DNA of 64,000 nucleotides from Periweissella fabaria (GCF_918814575.1 NZ_CAKKNS010000001.1:458182-522181), one strand, 5' to 3'; shown: positions 7,986-17,187, counted from the stretch's first letter. The notes: generated from the sequence alone by a model not told the origin. Program-made: numbers and translations.

Positions 7986-8214
7986 CGCACAAGGTTCTTT
8001 TAGTGGCATTAATTGAACTTGGAATTACGTAATTGTGTCAGTTTGGCTACTTTCTTAATTTTAAATAAGAAATATCGGAATAATTCATACAGATTCCTAT
8101 GCTTATACCAATGTTATATGTAAATAATACATTCTTTTATCATGGATTACCTTATATTTTTGCTATATTGATATAAGTAAATTTCAGTAGCAACATCATA
8201 CCATAAATACGTGC

Positions 8215-8247
8215 AAAAAAATCCAAAGGAAAACTCCTTTGGATTTT
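8215..8247. terminator. terminator of the malolactic gene
   Basis: AAATCCAAAGGA / TCCTTTGGATTTTT perfect 12-bp stem; on the minus strand it is followed by TTTTTT. Confidence 0.85.
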
Positions 8248-8324
8248 TATTTATCTGCAAATTTTAAAGCGGTTTAGTTCCATAAGGTAATCGATCTAAA
8301 CTAGAACTTATCGCACGGTGTTTC

Positions 8325-9947
8325 TTAGTATTCTGGCTTCCAGATACTTGCATCAACCGCAGCTTCAATATTGCTAATTTCAGCACGGTTAACCTTATCT
8401 TCAATAGCCGCTTTAACAACCGCCATCGCAACATACTTAGATGCTTGTGGAGCAGTTTCAACAGGTGGCAACAATGAAGCACCCTTTTCTGACAAGTCTT
8501 GGATATCAGCAATCCCGTGGGCTGCAGCTGAAAGCATCGCATCCGTCACAGTACTTGCCTTAGAAACAACGATACCAGCACCCAAACCAGGGTAAAGTAA
8601 TGAGTTGTTCGCTTGACCAATGTAGTAAGTTGTACCTTCGAATTCAACAGGATCTGAAGGTGAACCAGTAACTACCAAGGCATTCCCCTTAGACCACTTG
8701 ATAATATCGTCAGCTTTACCTTCTTGTAATTCAGTTGGGTTTGAAATTGGCATGATAGCTGGGCGTTCTGTGTTAGCACTCATCACTTCAACAATTTCTT
8801 GTGTGAAGGTGTTAGCTTGACCTGAAGTACCAATCAAGACCGTTGGCTTAACAGCTTTCACAACATCGGTCAAAGTTGTCATTGGGGTCGTGAATTCGTC
8901 GGCTGGACGTGCGTAACGGGTTTGACCTTCAGTCAAGTTTTCTTGACCAGCAATTACTAAACCGTAACGGTCAACGATGAAGAAACGCTTCATTGCATCG
9001 GCTTCGCTCATTCCTTGACGAATCATTTCGTTCCGAATTTGGTCTGAAACCCCGATACCGGCAGTCCCACCACCAAAGACAACATAAGTTTGTTCGGTAA
9101 CTGGCTTGTTAGATGCTTTAGCAACAGCGTTCATTGAAGCAGCCATCATCACCCCAGTACCTTGGATGTCATCGTTGAAAGTAGTGATATCATTCTTGTA
9201 TTTTTCCAAGATAACACTAGCGTTGGCCCGACCAAAGTCTTCCCAGTGGAATAAGACATCAGGGAACATGCCCTTAGCAGTTTCAACAAATTGATCAATG
9301 TAATCCCAGTATTCTTGACCAGTCTTACGGTTTTGACGGTTACCGACATAGTTAGGATTGTCGAGTAATTCTTGACGGTCAGTACCGTTATCAATCACGA
9401 TTGGTAATACGTGTTGTGGGTTGATACCAGCAGCTACTGTGTAAACCGCTAACTTACCAACTGAGATCATAACCCCTTGAATACCCCAGTCACCAATTCC
9501 AAGAACCCCTTCACCATCAGTGATAACTAACATATCAACTTGCGGCATGTCCTTGCTAGCTTCCTTCAAAACATCAGCCATTGTTTCAGGGTGGTTAACA
9601 TCAAGGAAAACGGCATCATTTGGACGAACAAAGTCATCTGAGAAACCACGAACAGCATCAGCAATGGTTGGTGTGTAGATTACTGGTAATAATTCTTTGA
9701 TGTGTGAACCAACGATGGCGTAGTAGAGCACCCGGTTAGTATTGTAGACTGACATCAAGAACTTGTTTTGTTCGTAACGGGTTGTGTACGTTTCTAACTG
9801 TGCATATGTTGCAGCAACTTGTTCGTCGAGCGTTTGGATAGCTGTTGGCAACAAACCGTTGAGTTTGTAGTCCGCGCGTTCTTGGGCTGAAAAGGCGGTT
9901 CCTTTGTTCAAAAATGGATTGTTGAGTAAATCTTTTCCTGTAAGCAT
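8325..9947 (-). CDS. mleS: malolactic enzyme / NAD-dependent malic enzyme family
   Basis: Malolactic enzyme decarboxylates L-malate to L-lactate and CO2 with NAD+ and Mn2+, saving acid stress and generating proton motive force. The 540-residue length and order of motifs fit: NPFLNKGTAFS (N-terminus), PVIYTPTIADA, VVTDGEGVLGIGDWG-like segment (VITDGEG..GDWGIQG), HWEDFGRANA, TFNDDIQGTG with metal-binding Asp residues, FGGGTAGIG Rossmann loop, and ISNPTELQEG. The same family contains NAD-malic enzymes, so lactate versus pyruvate as product is inferred. Neither the LysR regulator nor the malate permease usually seen beside mleS is adjacent. Confidence 0.85.
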   Translation of the reverse strand: MLTGKDLLNNPFLNKGTAFSAQERADYKLNGLLPTAIQTLDEQVAATYAQLETYTTRYEQNKFLMSVYNTNRVLYYAIVGSHIKELLPVIYTPTIADAVRGFSDDFVRPNDAVFLDVNHPETMADVLKEASKDMPQVDMLVITDGEGVLGIGDWGIQGVMISVGKLAVYTVAAGINPQHVLPIVIDNGTDRQELLDNPNYVGNRQNRKTGQEYWDYIDQFVETAKGMFPDVLFHWEDFGRANASVILEKYKNDITTFNDDIQGTGVMMAASMNAVAKASNKPVTEQTYVVFGGGTAGIGVSDQIRNEMIRQGMSEADAMKRFFIVDRYGLVIAGQENLTEGQTRYARPADEFTTPMTTLTDVVKAVKPTVLIGTSGQANTFTQEIVEVMSANTERPAIMPISNPTELQEGKADDIIKWSKGNALVVTGSPSDPVEFEGTTYYIGQANNSLLYPGLGAGIVVSKASTVTDAMLSAAAHGIADIQDLSEKGASLLPPVETAPQASKYVAMAVVKAAIEDKVNRAEISNIEAAVDASIWKPEY

Positions 9948-9980
9948 ATCATTTTGCTCCTTCTGCTTTTCTATACTGCT

Positions 9981-10010
9981 ACTTTAACTGAAATAACGTG
10001 GTATAGTCAA
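9981..10010 (-). promoter_or_regulatory. probable mleS promoter
   Basis: Minus-strand TTGACT, 18-base spacer, TAAAGT, ~35 bases ahead of the mleS start. Confidence 0.55.
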
Positions 10011-10213
10011 AAATTTGCTATCTTATAAATTATTTTTATAGGTCGATAAATATCCCTTCCTAAAAACTTATTTTAGCAACTCAAAAACCAGTTATAGCAA
10101 CATTTATCCTTAAATTGACTTCCTAGACGTCAGCAACCACTTAACGGCGATAAATTTTACTGCCCAGTACAGGTGAAAAATTTTTTTATTTTTTAGCATC
10201 CACTAACTACAAC

Positions 10214-10252
10214 AAAACCACTTCAGAAAAGTGATTTTTCCAAAGTGGCTTC
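10214..10252 (-). terminator. probable terminator of the acetyltransferase gene
   Basis: Minus-strand AAGCCACTTTG..GAAAA / TTTTC..GAAGTGGTTTT stem; the T run is short. Confidence 0.55.
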
Positions 10253-10294
10253 CTAAGTATATTTACATTTTATCTTCAGCTAAGCCGAGTATGC

Positions 10295-10831
10295 TTAGTT
10301 TTGATGATTGATCTTACAAAATAAAACGGCATCGCGATACTCGGACCCACTAATTAAGTAATCTCTTAAGCAGGCTTCCTTTTTCCAACTCAGCCGGCGA
10401 GCGACCTGTTGACTACTTTCATTGGCAACATCGGTATACAGTTCTAAGCGGTGAAGATGTAACTCGGCAAATGCATATTCCATGATGTGCCGAAGTGCAT
10501 ACGTCATAATGCCGTGCCCTTGAAATTCGCGATCGAGCCAGTAGCCAACTTCACCACGATGATTATTCTGACTAATATTATGAATATCGATTTGCCCAAT
10601 AATTTGGCCATCAATTACTATATTGGTTAGATATAACTGCCCTTTAGCGATTTTATTAACCGCATATTCAAGAAAAGCTTCTTCTTGAGCAATACTATTT
10701 AAATTAGCCACCCATGGTAACCATGGCGCCAAATATTGATAATTTTTTTCAATTAACGCATAAATTTCAATTGCGTCTTCAACCCTCACAGGTTCTAAGC
10801 TGATAACTTCTTGCACATTTTGTACTAACAT
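10295..10831 (-). CDS. RimJ/RimL-type GNAT acetyltransferase
   Basis: 178 residues from an ATG with GAGGG seven bases upstream. The order fits RimL-like N-acetyltransferases of ribosomal proteins: LEPVRVEDA at the N-terminus, APWLPW (typical of the RimL group), GEVGYWLDREFQGHGIM with the acetyl-CoA loop (Q-x-x-G-H-G), and HRLELYTDVANESSQQVARRL. The terminal RDYLISGSEYRDAVLF is also characteristic. The substrate protein is unknown. It stands alone with its own terminator. Confidence 0.85.
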   Translation of the reverse strand: MLVQNVQEVISLEPVRVEDAIEIYALIEKNYQYLAPWLPWVANLNSIAQEEAFLEYAVNKIAKGQLYLTNIVIDGQIIGQIDIHNISQNNHRGEVGYWLDREFQGHGIMTYALRHIMEYAFAELHLHRLELYTDVANESSQQVARRLSWKKEACLRDYLISGSEYRDAVLFCKINHQN

Positions 10832-10961
10832 TGACCGGCCCTCACAATCTTATTCGTTAAATTACTTAAATTATAGCGATGATTCTTAAATTTCCCTTAG
10901 CGGTCGTGTAACGACTATGTAAAGGTTTCAACACTTTTTAGCTTAGATGCATGCGTTATTT

Positions 10962-10990
10962 TTTACAAGTTTGTCGTTTTTGCATAAGAT
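10962..10990 (+). promoter_or_regulatory. promoter of the GDPD gene
   Basis: TTTACA, 17-base spacer, TAAGAT, about 34 bases before the chosen start. Confidence 0.65.
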
Positions 10991-11023
10991 AGAAGTAATT
11001 ATAATTTGAAAGGTGGTATTCTC

Positions 11024-12748
11024 ATGCCTCAATCAAAGTACACCCCGCCAAAAGCGGCCTTGTGGCAAGCGTTTTTTGTCATCACGCCTGTTCTATTATT
11101 TATGTTCAACTGGTTATGGGCGGCAATTTACAACTATGCCAACTTGCACTTTCTAAATACCGCTAGTATCCCTAGCACTTCAATCCATGATGCTCTTAGC
11201 TTTATTACTAGTCATCTTGGCCAGTTAGCTTTGCCATTATTTATCTATCTTGTCGTCTTTTGGTTTTTTACTTTGCAACTCCAAATTTTGCTCCGCCGCT
11301 TGTTACAACCAACCCGCGCTGATGCGATGTATTTTCATCCTTTTAATCCAGGAATTTTCTTCATGTTACTCTTAACAAGCCTGGCCTTAGTACCAATGGT
11401 CATGATTGGCTATCACCTCCCGCTTATCACGTTAATTAAGTTACCCGACTTCATCAGCCAAGTTTTAATTGAAAAACCCGCCTTAGGTTTTAGTGCATTA
11501 GTTGGTTATGGCGCTTATTTGCTAGTCATGCTTAAGTTAGCACAAGTCATCCCCAACTTAATGGCTGGGCAAAAGTTCACGGCGGCCGTCAAACAAAGCT
11601 GGCACACCTTAACCTGGTGGCATGTCCTCCGTTTTATCGGGGCGGTTATTTGTAATCTATGTGTTGGTGGATTAGCCGCTCTAGCCCTATATGGTATTCA
11701 AAAATTAGCCGATCACGCGAGTGCTTTTGATGCTTTATTTAGTGCCAATATGTTAATTTGGGTCTTCACAGCACTCATGTATGGTTTAACCACGTGGTTT
11801 TGCTGGCAAATGGTGCGGTATTTGTTATCAGTACCGGCAACTGATTTTCACGTTAGCCATCCTTTACGTGCCATCAAGCGGCGTTGGCACTGGTCAATTG
11901 GCTATGCCACTGTCTTATTATTATGCGGTTTACTATCAGTAACATTGGAAAACGGCTGGTTACAACCAATTACCCACACACCCATAATTCTTTCACACCG
12001 CGGTGTTAACGGGAAAAACGGGGTTCCTAATAGTATTGAAAGTCTTAGTCAAACAATTAAAAGTGCCCATCCCGCTTTTGTTGAAACAGATGTCCAACTA
12101 ACTAAAGACCATCAATTCGTCGTTATGCATGATCCTAACTTAAAAGCCTTAACCGGTGTTAATAAAGAACCTGCTCAATTAACCCTCAATCAACTAACTA
12201 AATTAACGATGCATGTTGATGGTCACAGTGCTAAGATTCCATCATTGAAAGCGTACTTAGCGTATGCCACTAAACATCATCAACGCCTGTTAGTCGAATT
12301 AAAAACACCGCTCGTTGCTGATAAAGGTACCGCTAAATATTTCCTAAGTGAATTTGCCAAACCACTAGCCGAAAACGGAGCGATTTTGCACTCACTTAAC
12401 AAGAACTTAATTAGTGATATAAAAAAACAAAACCGTAACTTCAAAATCGGTTATATTTTACCGTATAATGCAGAGGCACTTCCTACTAGTAACAATGATT
12501 TTTATACTATTGAATATAGCACCCTTGACCCTGAAGGTGTCTTAGATGTACACCGGCAACATAAGCAAGTTTATGCTTGGACGGCCAACGATCGCCCATC
12601 AATGTATTGGTTATCCGTCATGAACGTTGATGGCATTATTACTGATTATCCAAGTCGTTTAGCTACCATCCTCAAAGCTCAAGCACAACATCCCCACTAT
12701 GCTGTGGCGCTCGTAAGATACTTCTTTACAATTCAACATATCCTGTAA
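11024..12748 (+). CDS. membrane-anchored glycerophosphodiester phosphodiesterase
   Basis: 574 residues. The ATG follows GAAAGGTGG; a TTG six codons earlier lies in that ribosome site and is rejected. The N-terminal ~330 residues carry about seven to eight membrane segments of the GPDPase membrane domain, ending in VLLLCGLLSVTLENGW. The catalytic GDPD barrel starts at ILSHRG, with ETDVQLTKD, MHDPNL, LVELK and a C-terminal YAWTAND..DGIITDYP. The enzyme would hydrolyse glycerophosphodiesters from lipid or lipoteichoic acid turnover at the membrane. The usual PENT after HRG is NSIES here. Confidence 0.87.
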   Translation: MPQSKYTPPKAALWQAFFVITPVLLFMFNWLWAAIYNYANLHFLNTASIPSTSIHDALSFITSHLGQLALPLFIYLVVFWFFTLQLQILLRRLLQPTRADAMYFHPFNPGIFFMLLLTSLALVPMVMIGYHLPLITLIKLPDFISQVLIEKPALGFSALVGYGAYLLVMLKLAQVIPNLMAGQKFTAAVKQSWHTLTWWHVLRFIGAVICNLCVGGLAALALYGIQKLADHASAFDALFSANMLIWVFTALMYGLTTWFCWQMVRYLLSVPATDFHVSHPLRAIKRRWHWSIGYATVLLLCGLLSVTLENGWLQPITHTPIILSHRGVNGKNGVPNSIESLSQTIKSAHPAFVETDVQLTKDHQFVVMHDPNLKALTGVNKEPAQLTLNQLTKLTMHVDGHSAKIPSLKAYLAYATKHHQRLLVELKTPLVADKGTAKYFLSEFAKPLAENGAILHSLNKNLISDIKKQNRNFKIGYILPYNAEALPTSNNDFYTIEYSTLDPEGVLDVHRQHKQVYAWTANDRPSMYWLSVMNVDGIITDYPSRLATILKAQAQHPHYAVALVRYFFTIQHIL

Positions 12749-12858
12749 GCAGAATGTTTGTAGTTTATTAATTACCCGCTTATACTTTAATAAAGGGATG
12801 TTGGTATTATTAAAGTGTTACCAATAACCAAATTTATTTTTTGTAAGGGGGTATTGTT

Positions 12859-13107
12859 ATGCACTGGTTATGGACATTAATCATTGGAGCAATTATCGGG
12901 GCAGTTGCCGGCGCAATTACTAGTAAAGGCCAATCCATGGGTTGGATTGCCAATATTATTGCCGGCCTTGTTGGTTCAGCCGTTGGCCAAGCAATTCTTG
13001 GTGACTGGGGACCACACTTAGCTAATATGGCTTTAATCCCATCAATTATTGGGGCGGTCATTGTGGTTGCGGTTGTTTCGTTCTTTTTTGGACGAACTAA
13101 CAATTAA
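12859..13107 (+). CDS. GlsB/YeaQ/YmgE family stress membrane protein
   Basis: 82 residues, three membrane segments rich in Gly and Ala. WTLIIGAIIGAVAGAI, GWIANIIAGLVGSAVGQ and a C-terminal IIGAVIVVAVVSFFFGR match the transglycosylase-associated/GlsB family, found in Gram-positives with general-stress Gls24/Asp23 proteins. The ribosome site is TAAGGGGG, five G in a row. The 46-residue gene follows at 36 bases, probably in the same transcript. Confidence 0.9.
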   Translation: MHWLWTLIIGAIIGAVAGAITSKGQSMGWIANIIAGLVGSAVGQAILGDWGPHLANMALIPSIIGAVIVVAVVSFFFGRTNN

Positions 13108-13143
13108 TTATTCATCAAATATCTTTCGCTTGGGGGAAATAAC

Positions 13144-13284
13144 ATGGAAATTTTAAAAGCCGTTTTTAAATTTATGATTGCTTCAACCCTTCTCGTTGGT
13201 GGTATCTTAGTTGGTGGCACAATCTTTGCTGCTAAAAAAATTGATAGTGCCGGCGATAAGTTGGAAGAAACGCTACACGGTTAG
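13144..13284 (+). CDS. 46-residue membrane protein, unknown
   Basis: A short gene beginning MEILKAVFKF, with one membrane segment (MIASTLLVGGILVGGTIFAA) and a charged C-terminus (KKIDSAGDKLEETLHG). The ribosome site is TGGGGGAAA seven bases before the ATG. It lies in an apparent operon with the GlsB-type gene and just before a strong terminator, so it is probably real and stress-linked. No family recognised. Confidence 0.7.
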   Translation: MEILKAVFKFMIASTLLVGGILVGGTIFAAKKIDSAGDKLEETLHG

Positions 13285-13319
13285 ATTTAAACACTCTAAA
13301 ATAAGCTATCCTAGGTATA

Positions 13320-13358
13320 TCAAAAGGGAAGTGAACATTGCGTTCACTTCCCTTTTGA
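13320..13358. terminator. bidirectional terminator
   Basis: Perfect 17-bp stem TCAAAAGGGAAGTGAAC and its complement around ATTGC. It lies between convergent genes, the GlsB unit and oatA. Confidence 0.8.
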
Positions 13359-13405
13359 TTTTGTACAAGTAACTGCCACTAGTGCTTGGCTAGAGGGTTA
13401 AACTT

Positions 13406-15235
13406 TTATTTCGCTGGTTTATCTTTGGCTTCTTTTAACCCTTGGTTCATTACATCAGCATATAAAACATCCCCTGCATGGCGCCCCGCAAAGTGGACTC
13501 CATCAGTGCCTTGAAAGATTTCAGGATGTTGTGCAGCGGCCTTATCCCAATCTGCAACCGTAATAAACTTGTATTTTTCTGCTAATTGCCGTTCTAAAAC
13601 TGCTGACTTCGTAGAGTTCCAACTCGCAGTGGCGTGTTGATTATACGGGGTCATAAAGATCAACTTGTGACCTGGTGCTAAGTCATTGACGAGCTTCATT
13701 GTTTGCACGGCGTAGTCATCTAATGAATTCGTCCCAATACAGATGACCACATATTGCCGTAAAGTATGACTTTGTTGTTGATTCATCATCACTTGATACG
13801 CCAAATTCATGGTCCGGTCACCTTCAGCATCAATACTACTATCAGGTACATTAGCCCCTAGATAAGCCCGGGTCCCCAAAGTTACACTATCCCCAATAAT
13901 TGATACCCCCGCTGGAATTTCTTTATTTTGCTTATCACGTGGTTTTGCCGCCGCTAAGATCGCATCGTGAGTCGCAGTGAGTTTATCAATATCTTGATAG
14001 ATACCGCCGACCCATAATGATTCTTCTAATAAAGAGACTGTTGGCGCATGTTTAACCACAACGCCAAGGTTAATTGTTAAGGCAGCTGCCACTGCTAGGA
14101 CCGGCCATTGTAATTGACGCCATGTCCATGTGTGTCCTAAGAACTGGGCTGACTTACCGGCAATAACTGGTTCTAGAATATAATAAGAAATAGCTGATAA
14201 AATAATTGCCACAATTGTGGTCACAATAGCCGCTAACGTATTAGACATCATGTGTGAGAAGATTACGTACAGTGGCCAGTGATACAAGTAAACACTGTAA
14301 CTAACATCCGCTAAAAACGTTGCCCATCGTGGCTCATTAATATTTGGCGTGTGGTCGTGTAATAACCGCGCACCATAAATCATTGCACCAGCTAAGAGCG
14401 AAGCAACCACCATACCACCTTGATACGTCACAATACTATCAAATTTCATCCAGTACCCTAGACTAATCAACGCTAAGAAACTAATAACCATAATTCCGGT
14501 GGCAATCGGCTGATTAACAGCCGCGGTAATCCGCTTGTATGTTGGAATATGATTTTTTATCCCCGTCACGATTCCAAGCATACACCCAATAAAGAATGGA
14601 AAACTATGTGTCACACTTGAGAAATAAACTGGTGAGAAATCTTTCAAACCCATTGCGCCAATGGCCATTGCTAAACAACTACCAATTGCTAAAATACCTG
14701 AAACAACAAATAAAATACTTCTAAATAACGCAACGCCCGATAACTCATCGGTCCGATAGTGGCGACTAACTTTCGCAACAATAAAGGCAATAATACCCCA
14801 AATAATGTAAAAATGCATTTCAACGGCTAACGACCAAGTATGCACAAACAAATGCGGAATGAACTTATTTTCATAGCTCCCACTAGTGGCAATTTCAAAG
14901 TAGTTAGTCGTAAAACTCAATGCCGCCGCAATTTGTTTACCAATCCCGGTCACAAAATCGTGATCAACAAAATACGTTAATGGTAAAACTACCAATACGG
15001 AGATAAACAATGGTGGGACAATCCGGTAAAACCGCCGGCGATAAAAATCAAGTAACTTAAACTCATTGGTTTTAATAAATTCATCGACCATTAAAGCCGT
15101 GATTAAAAATCCGGAAAAAGTAAAGAAGACATCCACCCCAATAAAACCACCAGTGAATTTAGTTTGAAAAAAGTGATATGTTAACACTAAAATTAGCCCA
15201 GTAATACGGACTAGACTAAACCATTTAATGCGCAT
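13406..15235 (-). CDS. oatA: OatA-type peptidoglycan/surface O-acyltransferase
   Basis: 609 residues with the two-domain layout of OatA. The N-terminal acyltransferase-3 membrane domain has ten or so segments, catalytic-type His21 in TYHFF, FFTFSGFLI, and YRRRFYRI. The extracellular SGNH esterase-like domain starts near residue 443 with GDSV (Ser450), GTNS, and DGVHF (Asp578, His581). OatA O-acetylates muramic acid and gives lysozyme resistance; related proteins modify other polymers, so the substrate is inferred. The ATG overlaps the end of the MORN gene by 11 bases, indicating coupled translation. Confidence 0.88.
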   Translation of the reverse strand: MRIKWFSLVRITGLILVLTYHFFQTKFTGGFIGVDVFFTFSGFLITALMVDEFIKTNEFKLLDFYRRRFYRIVPPLFISVLVVLPLTYFVDHDFVTGIGKQIAAALSFTTNYFEIATSGSYENKFIPHLFVHTWSLAVEMHFYIIWGIIAFIVAKVSRHYRTDELSGVALFRSILFVVSGILAIGSCLAMAIGAMGLKDFSPVYFSSVTHSFPFFIGCMLGIVTGIKNHIPTYKRITAAVNQPIATGIMVISFLALISLGYWMKFDSIVTYQGGMVVASLLAGAMIYGARLLHDHTPNINEPRWATFLADVSYSVYLYHWPLYVIFSHMMSNTLAAIVTTIVAIILSAISYYILEPVIAGKSAQFLGHTWTWRQLQWPVLAVAAALTINLGVVVKHAPTVSLLEESLWVGGIYQDIDKLTATHDAILAAAKPRDKQNKEIPAGVSIIGDSVTLGTRAYLGANVPDSSIDAEGDRTMNLAYQVMMNQQQSHTLRQYVVICIGTNSLDDYAVQTMKLVNDLAPGHKLIFMTPYNQHATASWNSTKSAVLERQLAEKYKFITVADWDKAAAQHPEIFQGTDGVHFAGRHAGDVLYADVMNQGLKEAKDKPAK

Positions 15236-15608
15236 TTTTTAACGTCCCATCTGCTAAAATTTTTTGACTATATGTTTTATCACCAATATGGAGTTTAACT
15301 TTTTTGACTAGTTGTCCATTGTTAAAATTACTCTTCATTCGCCAACCATTTTGAGCTGTGAAGGTTCCAATCCCTTGGAAACGACCATCCGCAAAGTTTC
15401 CCACATATTGTCCTTGATTTTTAACGTGCAACGTTCCTTGTCCGGCAAATTTATTGTTCAAAATCGCTCCTGTGTAAGTCATCTGACCATGATCCATTTT
15501 GATTGTTGTATCTTTGGGCTTTTCAGGTGCTAGACCAATATAGCCTAAGACGACAATCCCGACAATCGTACCTATTTCAGTCAGCAACCTTCCCTTTGAT
15601 TTTTGCAT
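15225..15608 (-). CDS. membrane-anchored MORN-repeat protein
   Basis: 127 residues. One N-terminal membrane segment (LLTEIGTIVGIVVLGYIGL) is followed by an outside domain with MORN-like repeats: YTGAILNNKFAGQGTL, YVGNFADGRFQGIGTF and a weaker MKSNFNNGQL. The ribosome site is AAGGAAGGGG. It is translationally coupled to oatA. MORN repeats form a beta-sheet that can bind lipids, proteins or glycans, so an accessory role for the acyltransferase is inferred. Confidence 0.75.
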   Translation of the reverse strand: MQKSKGRLLTEIGTIVGIVVLGYIGLAPEKPKDTTIKMDHGQMTYTGAILNNKFAGQGTLHVKNQGQYVGNFADGRFQGIGTFTAQNGWRMKSNFNNGQLVKKVKLHIGDKTYSQKILADGTLKNAH

Positions 15609-15813
15609 GCGTTACCCCTTCCTTATTCCCATACAATCATCTGTTTTATCAAACACTTAGCTTACTTACACTAAACCGTAAGTTTTTAGCTTAATTAATA
15701 AAATATACGTTATATATTACGGATTATCAAAAATAGCTCCATCCTAATAATAATTTATTATGGTAAAACATGCCAATAATTATCATGAATTTGGTTAATT
15801 TTTCATATAAGAA

Positions 15814-15840
15814 AAGAAGTCACCGTGATGGTAACTTCTT
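15814..15840 (-). terminator. probable terminator
   Basis: AAGAAGTcACC / GGTaACTTCTT stem after the DUF697 gene; only a short T run on the minus strand. Confidence 0.5.
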
Positions 15841-15853
15841 AATTAACACATTT

Positions 15854-16333
15854 TTACTTTTGGTGGCGACTACGACCAGTCCGACGAAAGTTAAAGGCTG
15901 CCAAAATAACATCCTTTAAATCCCCTGGTTTATCTAGTTCACCCGCTTCAAGTGCTTGCGCAACCGCAATTCCCATCGAGTTAGTAAAAGTATATGCGAC
16001 GGTGGCATTAATTGCCCCACCAGTCGCAGTACCTAATCCTGGAATAAACTTAAATAAGTTACCGACAACGCCACGGGCAACCGTCGTTGTAGCAAGTGAA
16101 CTCAAGATTCCTTTGATCGCACCTTCTGTAATTGAACGGTCATAAAGCCGATATAGTTCAATAATCATGGCCGTTTGTCCAGGAATTAAGAGGGCCGCAT
16201 CAGTAAATGGAATCGGCGATACAGCGACTCCAGCAGCAGCCACAGCGGCACCACGAATCGTTAACAGCGCTTGTTGATTTTTAATACCATGCTTATTGTG
16301 CATTGGTGCGAGTACATTTTTAATTTCTTGCAT
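15854..16333 (-). CDS. DUF697 family protein
   Basis: 159 residues from the ATG of MQEIKNVL, chosen for the AAAGGGGG ribosome site. The DUF697 features are a hydrophobic N-terminal part (RGAAVAAAGVAVSPIPFTDAALLIPGQTAMI), Tyr-rich middle and a Gly-rich hairpin (FKFIPGLGTATGGAINATVAYTFT). These proteins are membrane-associated; some are fused to GTPases (YcjF type), but no GTPase is encoded here. The C-terminus is basic (RRTGRSRHQK). Confidence 0.8.
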   Translation of the reverse strand: MQEIKNVLAPMHNKHGIKNQQALLTIRGAAVAAAGVAVSPIPFTDAALLIPGQTAMIIELYRLYDRSITEGAIKGILSSLATTTVARGVVGNLFKFIPGLGTATGGAINATVAYTFTNSMGIAVAQALEAGELDKPGDLKDVILAAFNFRRTGRSRHQK

Positions 16334-16458
16334 CGTTTCCCCCTTTATGTTCCTACTATTGATTTTACCAAAAATCATAAGTAACACCAACTAAGAGCGT
16401 TCAAGGGGATTGAGGCAAGTCGTTCCAGATACAGATTAATCATCCAAGTAGTTTAAAG

Positions 16459-16809
16459 TTAATTGATGTGATTATTGATTACACGCACCAACTCAACTGG
16501 TTGGTCAACACCTAAAACTAATCGCGCAAATTCTGCATTCTTGAGTTGAATTACTACCGGTTGACTACTACTTTTAACATTAAAGAACGTTTTTTCACCA
16601 TCTTTGTGAAATGTACCGGCCCAATAACCTGGTAAAGCGGTTCCCGGTGCCCTTAATCCTTTACTTTCGTGTAAAATACCAGCATCAATTGAGGCCCCGA
16701 CTACTTGCGCTAGCGGAAATTCAAGTTTATCTTTTAGCGCGGCCAGTTTGTTAACCCCTTGCGGTATGACAATTAATGTTTGATTTTCAATTTTAACAAC
16801 ATTTTCCAT
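16459..16809 (-). CDS. 116-residue protein paired with a TetR regulator
   Basis: A soluble protein of mainly beta-strand character: LIVIPQGVNKLAALKDKLEFPL, a SIDAGIL turn, YWAGTF, and QPVVIQLKNAEFARLVLGVDQP. This pattern resembles bacterial PH-like domains of the kind that bind membranes or partners, but I am not certain. It starts three bases after the TetR stop with AAAGGAGACTAAATC as ribosome site, so it should be controlled by that repressor. Confidence 0.6.
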   Translation of the reverse strand: MENVVKIENQTLIVIPQGVNKLAALKDKLEFPLAQVVGASIDAGILHESKGLRAPGTALPGYWAGTFHKDGEKTFFNVKSSSQPVVIQLKNAEFARLVLGVDQPVELVRVINNHIN

Positions 16810-16812
16810 GAT

Positions 16813-17187
16813 TTAGTCTCCTTTTGTAATAATACCGCTGTGTTTTAATAAGGCATGGCCAATCTGTGCTTCGATATCCGGTGTTTGATTAGTGGCATAC
16901 CATGTTTGCATTATTTGGGTCACTTTAGTACTTTGCGGTGCTACTTCAAGCATTCCAATGAGTAACAACCCCCACCTCAATTCCGAATTCTCTTCATGTA
17001 AGCTCAACTCAAGTGTAGCTATAAACATCCCTAATTTACTGCCAAAAGTGCCGTATAGGCTACCTCGTAGTAACCCGGTTTCTCTAACAATATCGTCGAG
17101 CGATGTGCCATTATAGCCATTTTTAATAAACAACAAACCAATAGCTTGTAATACATCTGCTGGATCAAATTTCTTATTTCTTCCCAT
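16813..17187 (-). CDS. short TetR/AcrR-family regulator
   Basis: 124 residues against about 190 for typical members. The N-terminal helix-turn-helix is complete: ADVLQAIGLLFIKNGYNGTSLDDIVRETGLLRGSLYGTFGSKLGMF. The ligand/dimer domain is cut short; there is only EVAPQSTKVTQIMQTWYA and a short C-terminal helix. The frame upstream of the stop is intact, so it is a naturally short or truncated gene. A perfect palindrome 20 bases upstream is the likely operator. Confidence 0.8.
   Translation of the reverse strand: MGRNKKFDPADVLQAIGLLFIKNGYNGTSLDDIVRETGLLRGSLYGTFGSKLGMFIATLELSLHEENSELRWGLLLIGMLEVAPQSTKVTQIMQTWYATNQTPDIEAQIGHALLKHSGIITKGD

Larger units (their letters stand above)
7746..8324. other. 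intergenic region between aroD and the malolactic gene
   Basis: No protein gene is supported here. It holds the candidate small RNA described separately, then ~230 bp of AT-rich sequence with nothing recognisable, then the terminator of the malolactic gene. Confidence 0.6.
9948..10294. other. intergenic region between mleS and the acetyltransferase
   Basis: Holds the mleS promoter and the acetyltransferase terminator, both listed. No other gene or RNA could be supported. Confidence 0.55.

Noticed and set aside
8264-8542. 92-codon frame overlapping the end of mleS
   Set aside because: Leu-rich out-of-frame translation of the mleS C-terminus, without ribosome site.
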